In this document: positions 47,345-57,538 of the stretch, in pieces
Numbering within the stretch: the stretch's first letter is position 1
Layout: each line of letters starts with the position of its first letter
NCBI GenBank assembly: GCA_900073065.1
Contig: FJOG01000003.1
Location: forward strand, 103,790-167,789
Origin: Phialocephala subalpina
Lineage: Eukaryota; Ascomycota; Leotiomycetes; Helotiales; Mollisiaceae
DNA: 64,000 bases
Reading direction: 5' to 3'
The notes under the pieces: model-generated
The model's database searches: none
Seen by the model: the letters and a program-made list of their open reading frames with translations, nothing else
Told to the model about the DNA's origin: nothing
Made by a program: the position numbers and the translations under genes

Positions 47345-48331
47345 TCACAGTCCAAACACCACAACACCGAGCATAACAGCCCCGACTGCTACCTCAACCC
47401 TCCCTTTCGCGCCCGAAGATCCACTGAGTGCAGGTGTTGTTATAAGGTTGTTCGCTGTAGTCGTAGGAGTTCGGGTGGTTGATCCCGTCGTTGCTGTGGT
47501 GGTTTGCGCTGAATCTTGCAATGTGGTAGACGTGCTGTCACCAGACCCAGTTGCAGTGAGCAAGATTGCGGGTCTCGATGTTGAGGATAGCACCCGAGTC
47601 GCTGTTGAAGTATCGAAACGAGAAGTTGTGCCAGATCCACCGCCTGATCCACCACCACCACTGCTGCAAGACCCTTGTTCATCAGAGCAGTCGCAGATAC
47701 CAGGAGTCGTTTCGGTACCGCACCAAATAACACCTCCACCGCAGGCGGAGCATGCGCCTGTGCAGGTCTTTCCGGAACCGCAGATATCTCCGTCATCCCC
47801 ACCATCGCCGCCACCGCTTCCGCCCCCTCCACTGCAGTCACCAGAGGCATCTGAGCAATCACATGCTCCACTGGTCTTGGTACCGCACCACGTGTATCCT
47901 GAACCACAGCTTTCACACGCAGACGTGCAAGTCGATCCCGAACCACAGATATCCCCGTCTCCGCTGCCACCACCACCAGAGCCTGAGCCCGAGCAGGACC
48001 CAGAGGAATCGGAGCAATCGCACGATCCGCTGGACTTGGTACCACACCAAATAACTCCAGATCCACAGCTCGCACAAGCGGATGTACAAGTAGAACCTGA
48101 GCCGCAAAGCTGCCTCTTATTGAGCCCGTCCTCGACAACGCCGTGGAAGATCTCGCGATTGATACGTGCGTAGACGTTTTCGACTTGTGTGCGTTTTACC
48201 ATTGCCATGGCATTGACAGGCACGTCTCGAGGAAGGAGGGCCGACTTTGCTACGCGCCCGAGAACGAGATCATTTGCGGCAGCGAGGGGTGAAAGTGCCG
48301 CAAAGAGGAGGAAAACGGTTGAGAGCACCAT
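47345..48331 (-). CDS. secreted, probably GPI-anchored protein with three 8-cysteine repeats, 328 aa
   Basis: This intronless gene starts with a signal peptide (about 1-19), followed by a propeptide-like stretch with dibasic KR at 46-47 and 72-73. Three tandem modules follow (about 76-113, 129-166, 184-222), each with the spacing C-x5-C-x3-C-x2-C-x6-C-x7/8-C-x-C-x6-C and shared ICGSG, WCGT and CDCSD. They are separated by Gly/Ser linkers. A Ser/Thr-rich stalk (about 235-300) leads to a small-residue site and a hydrophobic end (GAVMLGVVVFGL), typical of a GPI signal. This fits a cell-wall or surface protein matured by Kex2. I cannot place the module in a named family; it is not a CFEM, hydrophobin or chitin-binding pattern. 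Confidence 0.8.
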   Translation of the reverse strand: MVLSTVFLLFAALSPLAAANDLVLGRVAKSALLPRDVPVNAMAMVKRTQVENVYARINREIFHGVVEDGLNKRQLCGSGSTCTSACASCGSGVIWCGTKSSGSCDCSDSSGSCSGSGSGGGGSGDGDICGSGSTCTSACESCGSGYTWCGTKTSGACDCSDASGDCSGGGGSGGGDGGDDGDICGSGKTCTGACSACGGGVIWCGTETTPGICDCSDEQGSCSSGGGGSGGGSGTTSRFDTSTATRVLSSTSRPAILLTATGSGDSTSTTLQDSAQTTTATTGSTTRTPTTTANNLITTPALSGSSGAKGRVEVAVGAVMLGVVVFGL

Positions 48332-49961
48332 GGTGAAGGCGATGTGACTTGTTGCTTGAGCGGAATAACGGTAACGAAGTCGAGAGCAAACACTGCCCGG
48401 AGGATTTCACCTGGATTCTTATATTTTTCTCCCTCCCGTATCCAAAATCTCCTCCATGCAGCTTCCCGTGCCTGCCCTTCTCTCCAAGCCACGCTATCTG
48501 AGCGTGAAGTTGTCTTTGAGTTGAGGAAAAGAATCAAAAAGGGATCTAAAAAATGCCTTGCACTATCCCCTTTAAGTCACCGGTACATTAACCCGCACAC
48601 TCCCATTAGCCGTCGCCTTCCAGCTGAAAGTGACGTGCAGCATTTGGAAGGATGACCGCTGTTCACAACCCGCGTTTGGAAATCATGCCCTGGTGGCTGA
48701 TCCTCTGGATATCCACTTAGGGAAATCATTCCAGGGCGGCCAATCGCGAACCCGGCTTGGGCTGGCAAATGCTTAAGCTTATTTCCACGACGCGATGATC
48801 AATCGGAGATCGGCATAAGACGGGGTAACTCTATCTGGGGAAAGAAACATAAGTCAAGAACCGAGATTACTTTGTACAGGGTACTTTAAATGTTAATGGG
48901 CATTGACTAGTATGCAACTGCATATTTATAGTAAGAAATTCCGTTTGCCAAGTGGTTAGTCTGGCCACCCTTGGAGACACGGCCACAATCACCTCACATT
49001 TAACATTTAAAAAGGTAGTAAGTTCATGGGGGCTTGCTTAGAGGTCTTGGCGGTCCCTGCAGAAACACACTTTCTTGGGCGTTTTTCGCGGGCAGAAGCT
49101 GGCACCGTAAAGTTTCGGGGAGGCGGGGGAGGAAGGGTGCCCTCCCGTACAACTAATTCTTGACCCTCAAACATGTCTTCAGAGCCCACAGAATATTCGA
49201 ATTTCATTTGGATAGTTCAGTACAGATTTCTTTTTCTACAGATATCCAGATAGCTCCCTGTCACTTACTTATTTGTAGCGTAGTCATCTTTTCCGTGAGT
49301 AGCAACGTTCGCATGTAAGCGAGCCCCTGAAATCTACGCCATTTTCGTGTATTAGGGGCCTCCACACAAAAAACGCCTGTGCTTCACATATCTCTCGGAC
49401 CCCAGGAGGATCTTCATTTTGGCACACTTTCACACCGAGTGTGAAGGTTCAAGGCGTATATTGGATTTTAGATACAAGACGTAGCGCGAGGAATCAAGGA
49501 GAAAGAAGGATTAGTCGCGTTTCGAAGAATTTAACCGAGAGTGCATGATGTCCAAACTCAGCTGTGCTCGGTAAGGAGCAAATGCTTGGCATAGACAGGT
49601 GTATGTTTGCTCGCCAGTGCGTGGTCCACTTTCTTAGAGAAAGCGCCAATCTTATCTGGAAGCTCTCTGTGGAAGAAGCCCACGATTGCCCTGTTCCACA
49701 TCGTTGTCATGAGGTACGCCACACCCGGCGGCAACGCGGGCGTAGAAGTGTCATAACACGCCCCTTTCGGATGAGATCTTCAGGGGGAATCCTACGATCA
49801 AAAGGATCACCGTTTTGTGATGCCTTGGATTTAGCTATCTTACGACCAGCTTAGTCCCTCGGTCGAGTTGGGTAATTGATACAAAACCCAGCGCGACCTT
49901 CCCTAATTGATTTCGCGATGCTCATTCCTCAACCCCGGATTCCTGCCTCGAGACCGTCGCC
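48332..49961. other. intergenic, no supported gene
   Basis: This 1.6-kb stretch has only short frames. A minus-strand frame at 49007-49207 (66 codons, with a PPPPPP run) is the most gene-like but has no family and no flanking exon that I can defend. Confidence 0.4.
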
Positions 49962-50916
49962 ATGTTCAGCCTCGTGGTCCTCATCTTTCTCATCCGCCAC
50001 ACCGCGGCGGCGGCAACATGCTACGATATGAACGGCGACGCAGTGGGCTCGAACGACGCTGGGCTCTGCGACGCGTCCGCCAATGGGACCGCGGGTTCCC
50101 ACAGCGCCTGTTGCAGCATCGGCAATGGCGACGCCTGCCTCTCGACGGGGTTGTGCCTCTCGTCCTGGAGCTCCGGCGCCGACGGCCTCCTCTGGGTGAG
50201 CGGTTGTACGGATCCCACATGGCAGGATCCCTCGTGCGCAAACTTTTGCGTCGGTAACAGTGAGTGACTACTCCGTCCCATTCCCACTCCAACCGCGCAT
50301 GAGCAACCCGACTAACACGTCGCATCATTCGTTTTCAGCCGGCGGAGAGGCAAATGCCGTCTACGCCCTCCTGGCCTGCTCCAACGCGACATGGTGCTGC
50401 AGCGGCGACTGGGAGTACCGCAAGTTCGTCGGCAACAAGACCGAGTGCTGCAAGAACAGCATCACCCTCCCGGCCAGCGGCGTCGGCTCCGTGGTCCGCG
50501 AGCTCGGCTCCGCAACCATGAACAACCTTAACCCTTCCACCACGAAGGCAGCCTCCTCATCTACCGCAGAAGCTACTACCAGCTCCGACTCCGGCTCCAG
50601 CTCGAGTGGCAATGGCGGGACGTCCAAGGCGACGGCGGCGATCGTGGGTGGGGTCCTAAGCGCGGCGTTGCTTGCGTCGCTGGCCTTGGTTATTATACTC
50701 GTGCTGAGCAACAGGCAGCTACAGCGCCGGCTTCAGACCTCGCAGGTGCCCGTCGGTACCAGTGGTGAGTACGCGTCGCAGCTGCAGAACAAGAGCGAGA
50801 TGTCGACGACGCCCCCCGCCCCGTCTTTCAGCCAGCTCGCTTTCCCTCCCGAGATGCCGGAGCTCGGAGACAACCGTGTACGGCCGGCGGAGCTAGGGTA
50901 CAATTTTCAGCATTAG
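49962..50916 (+). CDS. type I membrane protein with cysteine-rich ectodomain, 291 aa
   Basis: Exons 49962-50259 and 50339-50916 join at GTGAGT and TTTCAG (876 bases). A signal peptide (1-18) precedes a cysteine-rich extracellular part (about 19-140) with paired Cys (ACCSIG, TWCCSGD, ECCKNS) and N-glycosylation sequons (NGT, NAT, NKT). A Ser/Thr-rich stalk (about 163-196), one membrane helix (about 199-222) and a cytosolic tail of about 70 residues follow. This layout is common for fungal surface sensors and wall-associated proteins. No named domain is recognised. It marks the left edge of the UstYa-like cluster but may not belong to it. Confidence 0.8.
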
Positions 50917-51218
50917 AATTGTCTTTGAGGGTAATTATAGCATTTCCGTTCGGAGCATTGGTTGGGGGGAGATAGGTGGGAAAGGACGGAACATGTTAAT
51001 TATAGGAATATGAGATCATGCTGTGTGACAGGTTTGGCCAACTGTATTGGATTATGCATCGTAGAGCCTATTCCGAGAACGACAGAGTGTCTGTTACATG
51101 CATCGCTTACCGGGGCAATGATTTTGCGAAGCGCCTTTTTCGAATGCCACACCGGAATACATCGCTCAACACACTCTCCCGGTTCCAGTTTTGTGCCTCT
51201 CAAATTTTGCAAAAACGT
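50917..51218. other. short intergenic region
   Basis: The 3' ends of the membrane protein gene and the first UstYa-like gene face each other here. No further feature is seen. Confidence 0.4.
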
Positions 51219-52148
51219 TCAATTCTTTGCAAAGTCCCCTCCCATACCTAGCACCCGATAGTGAGTCCAAACATCCTCCATATCTCGACACCGATGCACG
51301 ACTCCCATTCCATCCACCACATTATTTACCTTCCCATCTGGATACACAACCGCACCTTCCAAGGTCGAGTCTCCATGACACAAGATGGATTGCCGCAAAT
51401 AATCAAAGCAATGTTCCATATGCGTGTATTCTTGCTCTTGCATGTCTTTTTCTGGTACTGGGAACGGGGGTGGAGTTGGTGTTTCCAGTAGTTCTTGCGT
51501 ATCATTCTCTGTTGTTTGTTAGTTTTGGTTGGAACTTTTGAGGAGGAAGGTGGAAGGTTACAAGACAATGAGATTGGTGGGCATAGGCAGGCGTGAACGC
51601 TTCAACCGATTTGTCCGTCTGGCTCGGAAAGCCAAGAGGAAGTCCATATTTCCGAGGACGGCGGACGTTGACTCTTACAGTAGCTTTTGGTACAACGTCA
51701 GCGAAATGCAGTGACGGAAGGGAAGCCTTGGGGGAGAGAGCTCACCTGCTGCATTATGAGGCCACAGATCATTCAAGTTGGATGAACGTGCTTCGGGATC
51801 ACTGTAATTGAAGCCTTCTTCGAATCGACGAAGCACCATGTTACCTAAAGCTTTTGTTAACTTGTGGGAGTCCACGCTGAGTGGTGTTATACCTTGAGGA
51901 ATAATATTCTGGGACGGGAACCCATACTGCTCTTCAGTTGTGACGCATTCCATTTCTGGGGATGCTTGGAAGAATATAGAGATGGCAACTGCAATCGAGA
52001 GTACTGCAATTATACTACGAAGTACTATAATGTTGTTGAAGCAAGAAGGAAGTCGTCGTTTGGGTTGTGGTGAATGAATGAACTCGTCTTCCGAGTCTTG
52101 ATCTTCCATCAACGGAACTTGATGTTCTTCACTCGTTGATGACTGCAT
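51219..52148 (-). CDS. UstYa-like (DUF3328) protein 1, 3 exons, 270 aa
   Basis: Exons on the minus strand: 52148-51746, 51683-51562, 51506-51219 (813 bases). A cytosolic N-terminus is followed by one membrane helix (about 42-62, IIVLRSIIAVLSIAVAISIF) and a lumenal domain. Both family motifs HxxHC are present: HQSHC (170-174) and HMEHC (204-208), the latter in HMEHCFDYLRQSILCHGD. In ustiloxin and related pathways such proteins catalyse oxidative ring closure or related oxidation of peptides. The acceptor of intron 2 was set at CAGAG so the frame runs HCL-NDTQELLE, as in the related genes here. The donor of that intron (GTAACC) is weak. The gene looks intact and catalytically complete. Confidence 0.85.
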
Positions 52149-53035
52149 CTTGGATTATCTGGGCAATGGCTACGAAGCTCGAAGGTCGTCTGTTTGGAGC
52201 TTTAGAGGAACCCTTCGGTGAAAGTGTTGTGCGTATCTAGTGTTTCCAGACGATCGTTCGCGGCCGCCTCTGCTGGAAGTCAGATCGCATAAGCATTCGA
52301 GACAAGGGGCTTTCCTGATCTTACCAGAGGAGCTCAGGTGGAACAATCCTACGAGGGGTTCTTTAGAGTTTGATACAAAACTCCGTTCCGTATTCCTGGG
52401 AGTCGCGAGTCAGGACTCAGGGGCTCGCTGCCGAGACTGGCGGTCAAGCAACAATTGTCGATCTTACCGGGGCTTTCGAATCGTGAGTTTCCCTAGGGCC
52501 TTGTAAACCCTAATTTGCCATATCATATAGCGTTTTGAAGCAATGCGGAGCCGCTCTTGGCGGCTTAACCGAGTACGATCGAACGAGGGGCGGATTAAAC
52601 AAAACTTTATTAAACGAGTCATTGAGAAGACAGCCCCTAATGCATGAATTACAGCTCAGAGAGTTATCGGGCGGCACACGTCTGAGGCTTGGATTCGGCA
52701 ATCTCATAGCCACTCAACTGGAATTTCCATGTTGATCGCGATCGGCTTGAAAGAAGTTCTGAAGATCCGATGTCATGAGAACTTGGACACATTTTGGAGC
52801 TCGTTAACAGTAAAAAATCACCTAGCACTTGGTAGTTTAAGCTATGTGTTAGCAATTCTGTACTTAAAATTTGGTTCAATCTTTCTTGGGTAATTTTATA
52901 CGTTTCTGAGTTTACATTGTTCGGTAATTCCAATATACTCTTCTTGGGAAATGGAAGCTCTTTTGTCCTGTCTGAATTTTGGAGGGAAGTCTCCTTCGTT
53001 ATACCTCCGGTATATGAGAGTGGCTTCTACGAGTC
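52149..53035. other. intergenic, no gene seen
   Basis: There are only short overlapping frames. A minus-strand frame at 52896-53115 reads YWDEDNNVLVEDQVHDWTW and could be a shifted continuation of the gene to its right (see that entry). Confidence 0.4.
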
Positions 53036-53743
53036 CTATGGCACATAGCCATGTCCAATCATGCACCTGATCTTCCACGAGGACATTGTTATCTTCGTCC
53101 CAGTAGACTTAGGTACCTGCGTAACATTGGGGTCCCCCACACGTTGAATGCAATGCTCAGTATGTTCTACCGACCGTGACGCACTATCCAGAACCAGAGG
53201 AAACCGTGTCGCGGCCTGCATCTGCTTCGCCCATATATACCCGCAATGCTGGTAGTGAAAGTTGCCGAGGGTGTAGATTTGCTTATAGTTACCCAGTCGA
53301 GCCTCCTCCTCAGGGATGACATTGATTGCTTCTCGTTCCCGATAGAAAGTCCAATTGTTCTCGCTGAGAAACTTGTCTGAGAGTTCTTTGTCGTAGCATG
53401 GAGGATGGACCCAGCCACTCATCATGAGATCGAAGACACAACCATTGGCTCTGGCTGCGTCAGGCGTCTCTCCGCACCTGCCAAGGTCGGTAAATGGCGC
53501 TGGTGGATGAGGCGGAGAGGTAAACCGGGTGAGTATAGAGCCTCCTCCGAAAACGACGAGAATTGTGATGATGACGAAGAAGATGAGTCGGTATTGCCAA
53601 CGAAGGGTGAACTGATGGCTTATATGTGTGTCGTCGAGCTTCACCTCTGTATATGAATTCGGAGACAGCAGACTGCCTTCAAGCTCGTTATCGCGGCTGG
53701 AGTCTTGGGACACATGACCTCGGAGGAGGATCGTCTCTTCCAT
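53036..53743 (-). CDS. distant UstYa-related membrane protein, 235 aa
   Basis: This is an uninterrupted frame. A membrane helix (51-71) follows a 50-residue cytosolic segment. The outer domain has RCGETPDAARANGCVFDLMM, WVHPPCYD, HYQHC (163-167) and HTEHC (194-198). Two HxxHC-type motifs link it to the UstYa group, but the C-G-x-T-P-x-x-A-R-x-x-G-C block is a separate subtype known in many fungi without assigned function. The last 36 residues (to GYVP) may be out of frame: shifting by one base near 53115 gives YWDEDNNVLVEDQVHDWTW and a longer tail ending near 52896. A frameshift or sequence error is therefore possible after the second motif. Confidence 0.7.
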   Translation of the reverse strand: MEETILLRGHVSQDSSRDNELEGSLLSPNSYTEVKLDDTHISHQFTLRWQYRLIFFVIITILVVFGGGSILTRFTSPPHPPAPFTDLGRCGETPDAARANGCVFDLMMSGWVHPPCYDKELSDKFLSENNWTFYREREAINVIPEEEARLGNYKQIYTLGNFHYQHCGYIWAKQMQAATRFPLVLDSASRSVEHTEHCIQRVGDPNVTQVPKSTGTKITMSSWKIRCMIGHGYVP

Positions 53744-54105
53744 CTAGACAACTTCAGCACTTTGTTCCATATGCTGCTTTGTGTTCATACCTTTAGTCGT
53801 CACTTCCAAAGTTTGTACAACAGGAGTTTTAATTTATTCCACCAAGTCGGCAGTACTCGGTAGTTGAAAGATGGACTCTTGGATTCTTCTGCTCAATGGG
53901 TCTTTTGATTTTCGCGGAAAGGTCGGCTTGAATGAATTCTCACAATACCGAAAGAACTACCCGGAGCGAGGATTATAGCGAAAGGTCCGGAAGCTGAAGT
54001 CCGGAGTTTCATGTCATTATCAGTATGTGGGCCTACGGGGTACCATGTGAAGTCATCATGTGAACCTTATTTCAAAAACCTGAGACAAAGATGTCACTAA
54101 GGGAC

Positions 54106-54408
54106 TTACAGTGAAGAAATGGATCCGATGAATACCCGTGGTTCACAATATCCCTTAAAACCATAGCCGGTTGGGGCCGTTTGGGCAACTCGAGGCAGAC
54201 GATCAAGCGGAGCGTCTGATCCTTCAAAAAGCTTCGATCTGGAAATGAGGTTGTTTTGAACCGACTTCAATCGAGCTGCAAGCATAAACCAGCAATGCAA
54301 GGGAATCAATTGTGTTAGTAGACCACTCAGATTAAGGTTTTGAGACCTCATAGTCGCTTCGTACTCGCTAAAGTATCTTCCAAATTGTCTTCGCTGGATC
54401 TCAAGCAT
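54106..54408 (-). CDS. uncertain open frame, 100 codons
   Basis: This minus-strand frame has no recognisable motif, signal peptide or conserved block. It lies between two cluster genes. It could be a small gene or the upstream transcribed region of its neighbour. Confidence 0.2.
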   Translation of the reverse strand: MLEIQRRQFGRYFSEYEATMRSQNLNLSGLLTQLIPLHCWFMLAARLKSVQNNLISRSKLFEGSDAPLDRLPRVAQTAPTGYGFKGYCEPRVFIGSISSL

Positions 54409-54457
54409 GAAGGCAGTGTATTGGTGACTTCATGAAATCGTCGTCTATGACCTCGAG

Positions 54458-54465
54458 TATATAAA
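54458..54465 (+). promoter_or_regulatory. TATA box candidate of the small secreted protein gene
   Basis: TATATAAA lies 139 bp upstream of the ATG at 54597. The leader between them is rich in CAA and CATC repeats, typical of a long fungal 5' UTR of a highly expressed gene. Confidence 0.45.
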
Positions 54466-54596
54466 GAATACAAATTCCGTTCCCAAGTACTCTCTCATCT
54501 ACATCATCACTCAAGTCATCACACAAGAACATCTTTAACAACCAACACTTCAGTAGTTTACTTCTTCAAAAACTTCCACAATCAAATCCATCAAAA

Positions 54597-54917
54597 ATGC
54601 AATTTTCAGCTCTCCTCATCGCCACGTTCGCAGCTCTTGCAGCCGCTGTTCCTCAGACTGACGTTGTCACTCGTGACGGGCTTCTCCTCACTCGCAATGG
54701 CGAGAGCTCTGAATGCCCCAATGGCTGTCTCGGTAGCGGCCACAACGTTGTGTGCTGCTCTTGCCCAGGTGGAACTCCCGGTTGTTACGAATGCTCATCA
54801 GGATCCGATGCTGATTGCACTCCCGAGGTATGCTCCCTCCCTAAACAAACGTGGTTCTACTTGACTGACTAACTATTTCCTCAGGTGACCGAACGTTCGA
54901 TCTTTGGAATGATCTAA
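54597..54917 (+). CDS. small secreted cysteine-rich protein, 87 aa
   Basis: Exons 54597-54827 and 54885-54917 join in phase 0 (GAG, GTATGC to CTCAG, GTG) for 264 bases. The signal peptide (1-17, ending AAAVPQ) is followed by a short pro-like region with single Arg residues (VTRDG, LTRNG). The mature part (about 36-77) holds eight cysteines: ECPNGC, VCCSC, GC, EC and DC. It has the profile of an effector-like or antimicrobial secreted protein. It lies among UstYa-like genes, so it must be considered as a possible peptide substrate, but it has no repeated core peptides and no KR sites of the dikaritin precursor type. No family is recognised. Confidence 0.75.
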
Positions 54918-55549
54918 ACACTCTCGATTATATCACATTGACACTCAAGGTTTGTATTCTGCTCCCGGTATAAATGTTGAAGAGGCTAACAATGAGTGTT
55001 CGATGCAGTTGTGGACTACTGTTGTAGCCGGATTGTTTGTTTTCCGGAGTGAGGGAGGAGGAGATACAGCTGGCGGTTTCTGATTTTGTCAATGAGGGAC
55101 GCCTCGATTTGTACAGTCCGTATTGTGCCACATTCGTTTAGCAAACCAAAATCGACTTCTTTGATGTCATCTATTGTTCCTGCCCTTATCAATGAGATCT
55201 TATTTCCAGTTGGATTTTGACTTTGTCACTTTGTGTGATTTTCTATATTGCTTCGTCTATCGTAAGGGAGAGATTATTTCAAGCAAACGTGGAGCAGACG
55301 AGTAATCAATCAAACAGTCCTGCAATCGAGGTTAGCATTGCGGGATAACACGGTCTATACTCCGTAGTGCTTATTCCCCTTGCCAAGAAATGATCAATCG
55401 GGTCCAGTCCCCGCGTTCTTCCAAGGCGTGAAACCAGATTCACCCCTAAATAGTCTGGCATCTCGCTTGCCAGGGATAAGTATCTGATGAGCGGAATATT
55501 CTACCCATTCAACACCTCACTCTTCAACACGTTTTCTTCTTTCTCTAAG
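54918..55549. other. intergenic, no gene seen
   Basis: There is no supported gene. The right end is the promoter and leader of UstYa-like protein 2. An in-frame upstream ATG at 55487 would add 21 residues to that protein. Confidence 0.4.
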
Positions 55550-56669
55550 ATGTCGTACAAGATTCTCTCTCAATCAAGCTCAGACGGGAGAGACAACCTG
55601 AATGAAGATATACCCGCAATTCAACCCTTAAAGTTGATCTCGTATCGTCATGCAATCTTCCTGTATATTTTGAGCGCTGCTCTCACTGCTGCTCTTCTCA
55701 TCTCCATCGCGGTCAGACCGTATACGCTACAAAATGGGCCATTTGGATCCTACGAGACTGGATACAAAACTGAGATAGGTAGTTCTTTTCTAGACCCAAT
55801 TCATCTGAAAGAAGGCTGAACCGCTGACGAGATCAGTTATGAATGCAAACGCTCTGGCACTGAAAAAGGTCAAATTCTACGGTGGCATCCTCGTCAGCGA
55901 GAATGGAACCTACTCGCTCAGCCATGAGCAAGGTACCCCAGATTACTTCGGCCCTCCGGGCTCAGAAACAGATCATGCATGGGGCCAACTGGTGAAAGGT
56001 TCGACTGGACTTTCTATATTATGCAAGATTTTCGAGTTCCTCCACTGACGGCTTCACAGATCGTTACATTGGGATTGACCCTCAAGAGTGGCCACCTGAA
56101 GCACTTCGCCCGAACAAGGGCAAAGACTTGGTCAGGGATAAGTGGTGGGTCGAGTGAGTACCCCTCAGAGCATTGGCCGATCATGACCAACTCGGGGAGA
56201 CTTTTGCAGCTTTGCTAATCAAGTTTCCGGATCAGGCCAAGCAGTCTGCATGCGCTTCATTGTTTGGTGAGTTGCATTCCTCGCCATTCCATGGACCATA
56301 GTAGAAACTAATTCGTATAGAACTATGTCAGAAGGTCTTTTCACCCTGAATATTATACCAAATACCAGGATAAGTCAGGACCACCGGATCCAGAACCACA
56401 TACAAACACACATTCGATGCATCTGAGTAAGTCGATCCCCCTCAGCCACACTCCAGAAAAAGCCGATACTGATACCTCCGGGTATGAAAGAGCATTGTCT
56501 GGAGCAGATTCGCCAGCACTTGACGTGTCAACTTGATATGACACCAACCCCTCGGACCTGGAGGGAAGGAGCTCAGCTGCACCATGCAGATGTTGATCAG
56601 TGGCATGTATGCAGGGATTTGGATGCCGTGAGGGCATGGATGTACCCAACTGAAGAGCATCACACTTGA
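55550..56669 (+). CDS. UstYa-like (DUF3328) protein 2, 6 exons, 266 aa
   Basis: Exons are 55550-55778, 55837-55998, 56060-56153, 56236-56266, 56321-56426 and 56491-56669 (801 bases). The membrane helix lies at about 33-55 (AIFLYILSAALTAALLISIA). The lumenal part has FGPPGSETDHAWGQLVK, equivalent to the G-P-P-S/G-x-x-x-D-x-A-W block of the family, then HALHC (167-171) and HLKHC (206-210), the latter in HLKHCLEQIRQHLTC. Both motifs are formed or bordered by introns; the join at exon 4 could be nine bases shorter using a later acceptor without loss of frame. It is intact. The expected role is oxidation or cyclisation of a pathway peptide at the endomembrane. Confidence 0.85.
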
Positions 56670-57538
56670 TGTCCCTCGGAATCCCGAAGCAAAAGGGTGA
56701 AGGAGCTCAGGATTTCGTTTTGGGTTGATATTCGGGAGTCTTACGCTGTGGATTTCGTATTCGCGAACTTTAGTACTGATCGGAATCTGTATCGTTAACT
56801 GACCCGCCCACCCTTAACTTGACTTGCAAGTGATGATCCATCTGAATGCCCTCGATCTGCACTACATGCGGGCTGCACAATAGGACTTGTGTGACATGTA
56901 TTATAAACTTCCTCGCTTATTTATCCCGGAGTGCGTAAGAGCAAGCTTCTCCAGCCATGGGTCGGAAAGCTGAACTCGACGCACCGCTACTTAAGCTTTA
57001 CGCTATGCTCTTAATCCTGACTGGGATTTCATTCATCTAATGCAGTATCATCTATCAGCGGGGAATCCTCGGGTTCTGCTTAAAGCTTAATCCAAAGTCG
57101 TTCATGCGCATGTTTCAGAGTATGACCCAATCCGGCGACGCGGACCCGGAGAATTCGCGGGAAAGCTTAATTCATCGCTCTTTCCGATAGTGGACGTCAC
57201 TTGACGTCAGTGGGACCATGCTTCTCTAGTGTGGCAGTTTGCGGAGGTCTCCAAAAAGTTACTTGAAACCTGCCTATTCGAGACGGTATACGGACGCAGA
57301 AATGTCCCGCCCGGACTGCTGACATCGAGGGACTCGGCCTTCAAAATTCTCCGCCGTTGACGGACAAGTCATCTTTGCAATTTCGTTCCTGCACAATTTG
57401 ATTTCTGCAAACACACGTAGGAAGTGCGGACAACATTTGTACTCCGGTCCAGATTCTTGCTGTCAATCAGTTCCAAAGCTGGAATACTTTCCTCCTCCTC
57501 CAAACTTCATTCTGCAGTACACTACACATAATATCATC
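56670..57538. other. intergenic region before the oxygenase
   Basis: No gene seen. It contains a pair of ACGTCA elements (separate entry) and the promoter of the oxygenase gene. Confidence 0.45.
57191..57210. promoter_or_regulatory. CRE-like bZIP site pair
   Basis: TGGACGTCAC is followed directly by TTGACGTCAG, so a full palindrome TGACGTCA (57202-57209) sits next to a near copy. This is the classic binding sequence of ATF/CREB-type bZIP factors. It lies about 330 bp upstream of the oxygenase ATG and 520 bp after UstYa-like 2. Function is inferred from sequence only. Confidence 0.4.

Noticed and set aside
47345..48331. Triple-repeat cysteine-rich protein as a RiPP precursor for the UstYa-like enzymes
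   Set aside because: The repeats are about 38 residues with eight cysteines, have no KR between them, and the protein ends in a GPI-like signal. This is the layout of a surface protein, not of a dikaritin precursor.
54597..54917. 87-aa secreted protein as a classical dikaritin precursor
   Set aside because: It has a signal peptide but no repeated core and no KR sites. It is kept only as an effector-like protein and an unproven substrate candidate.
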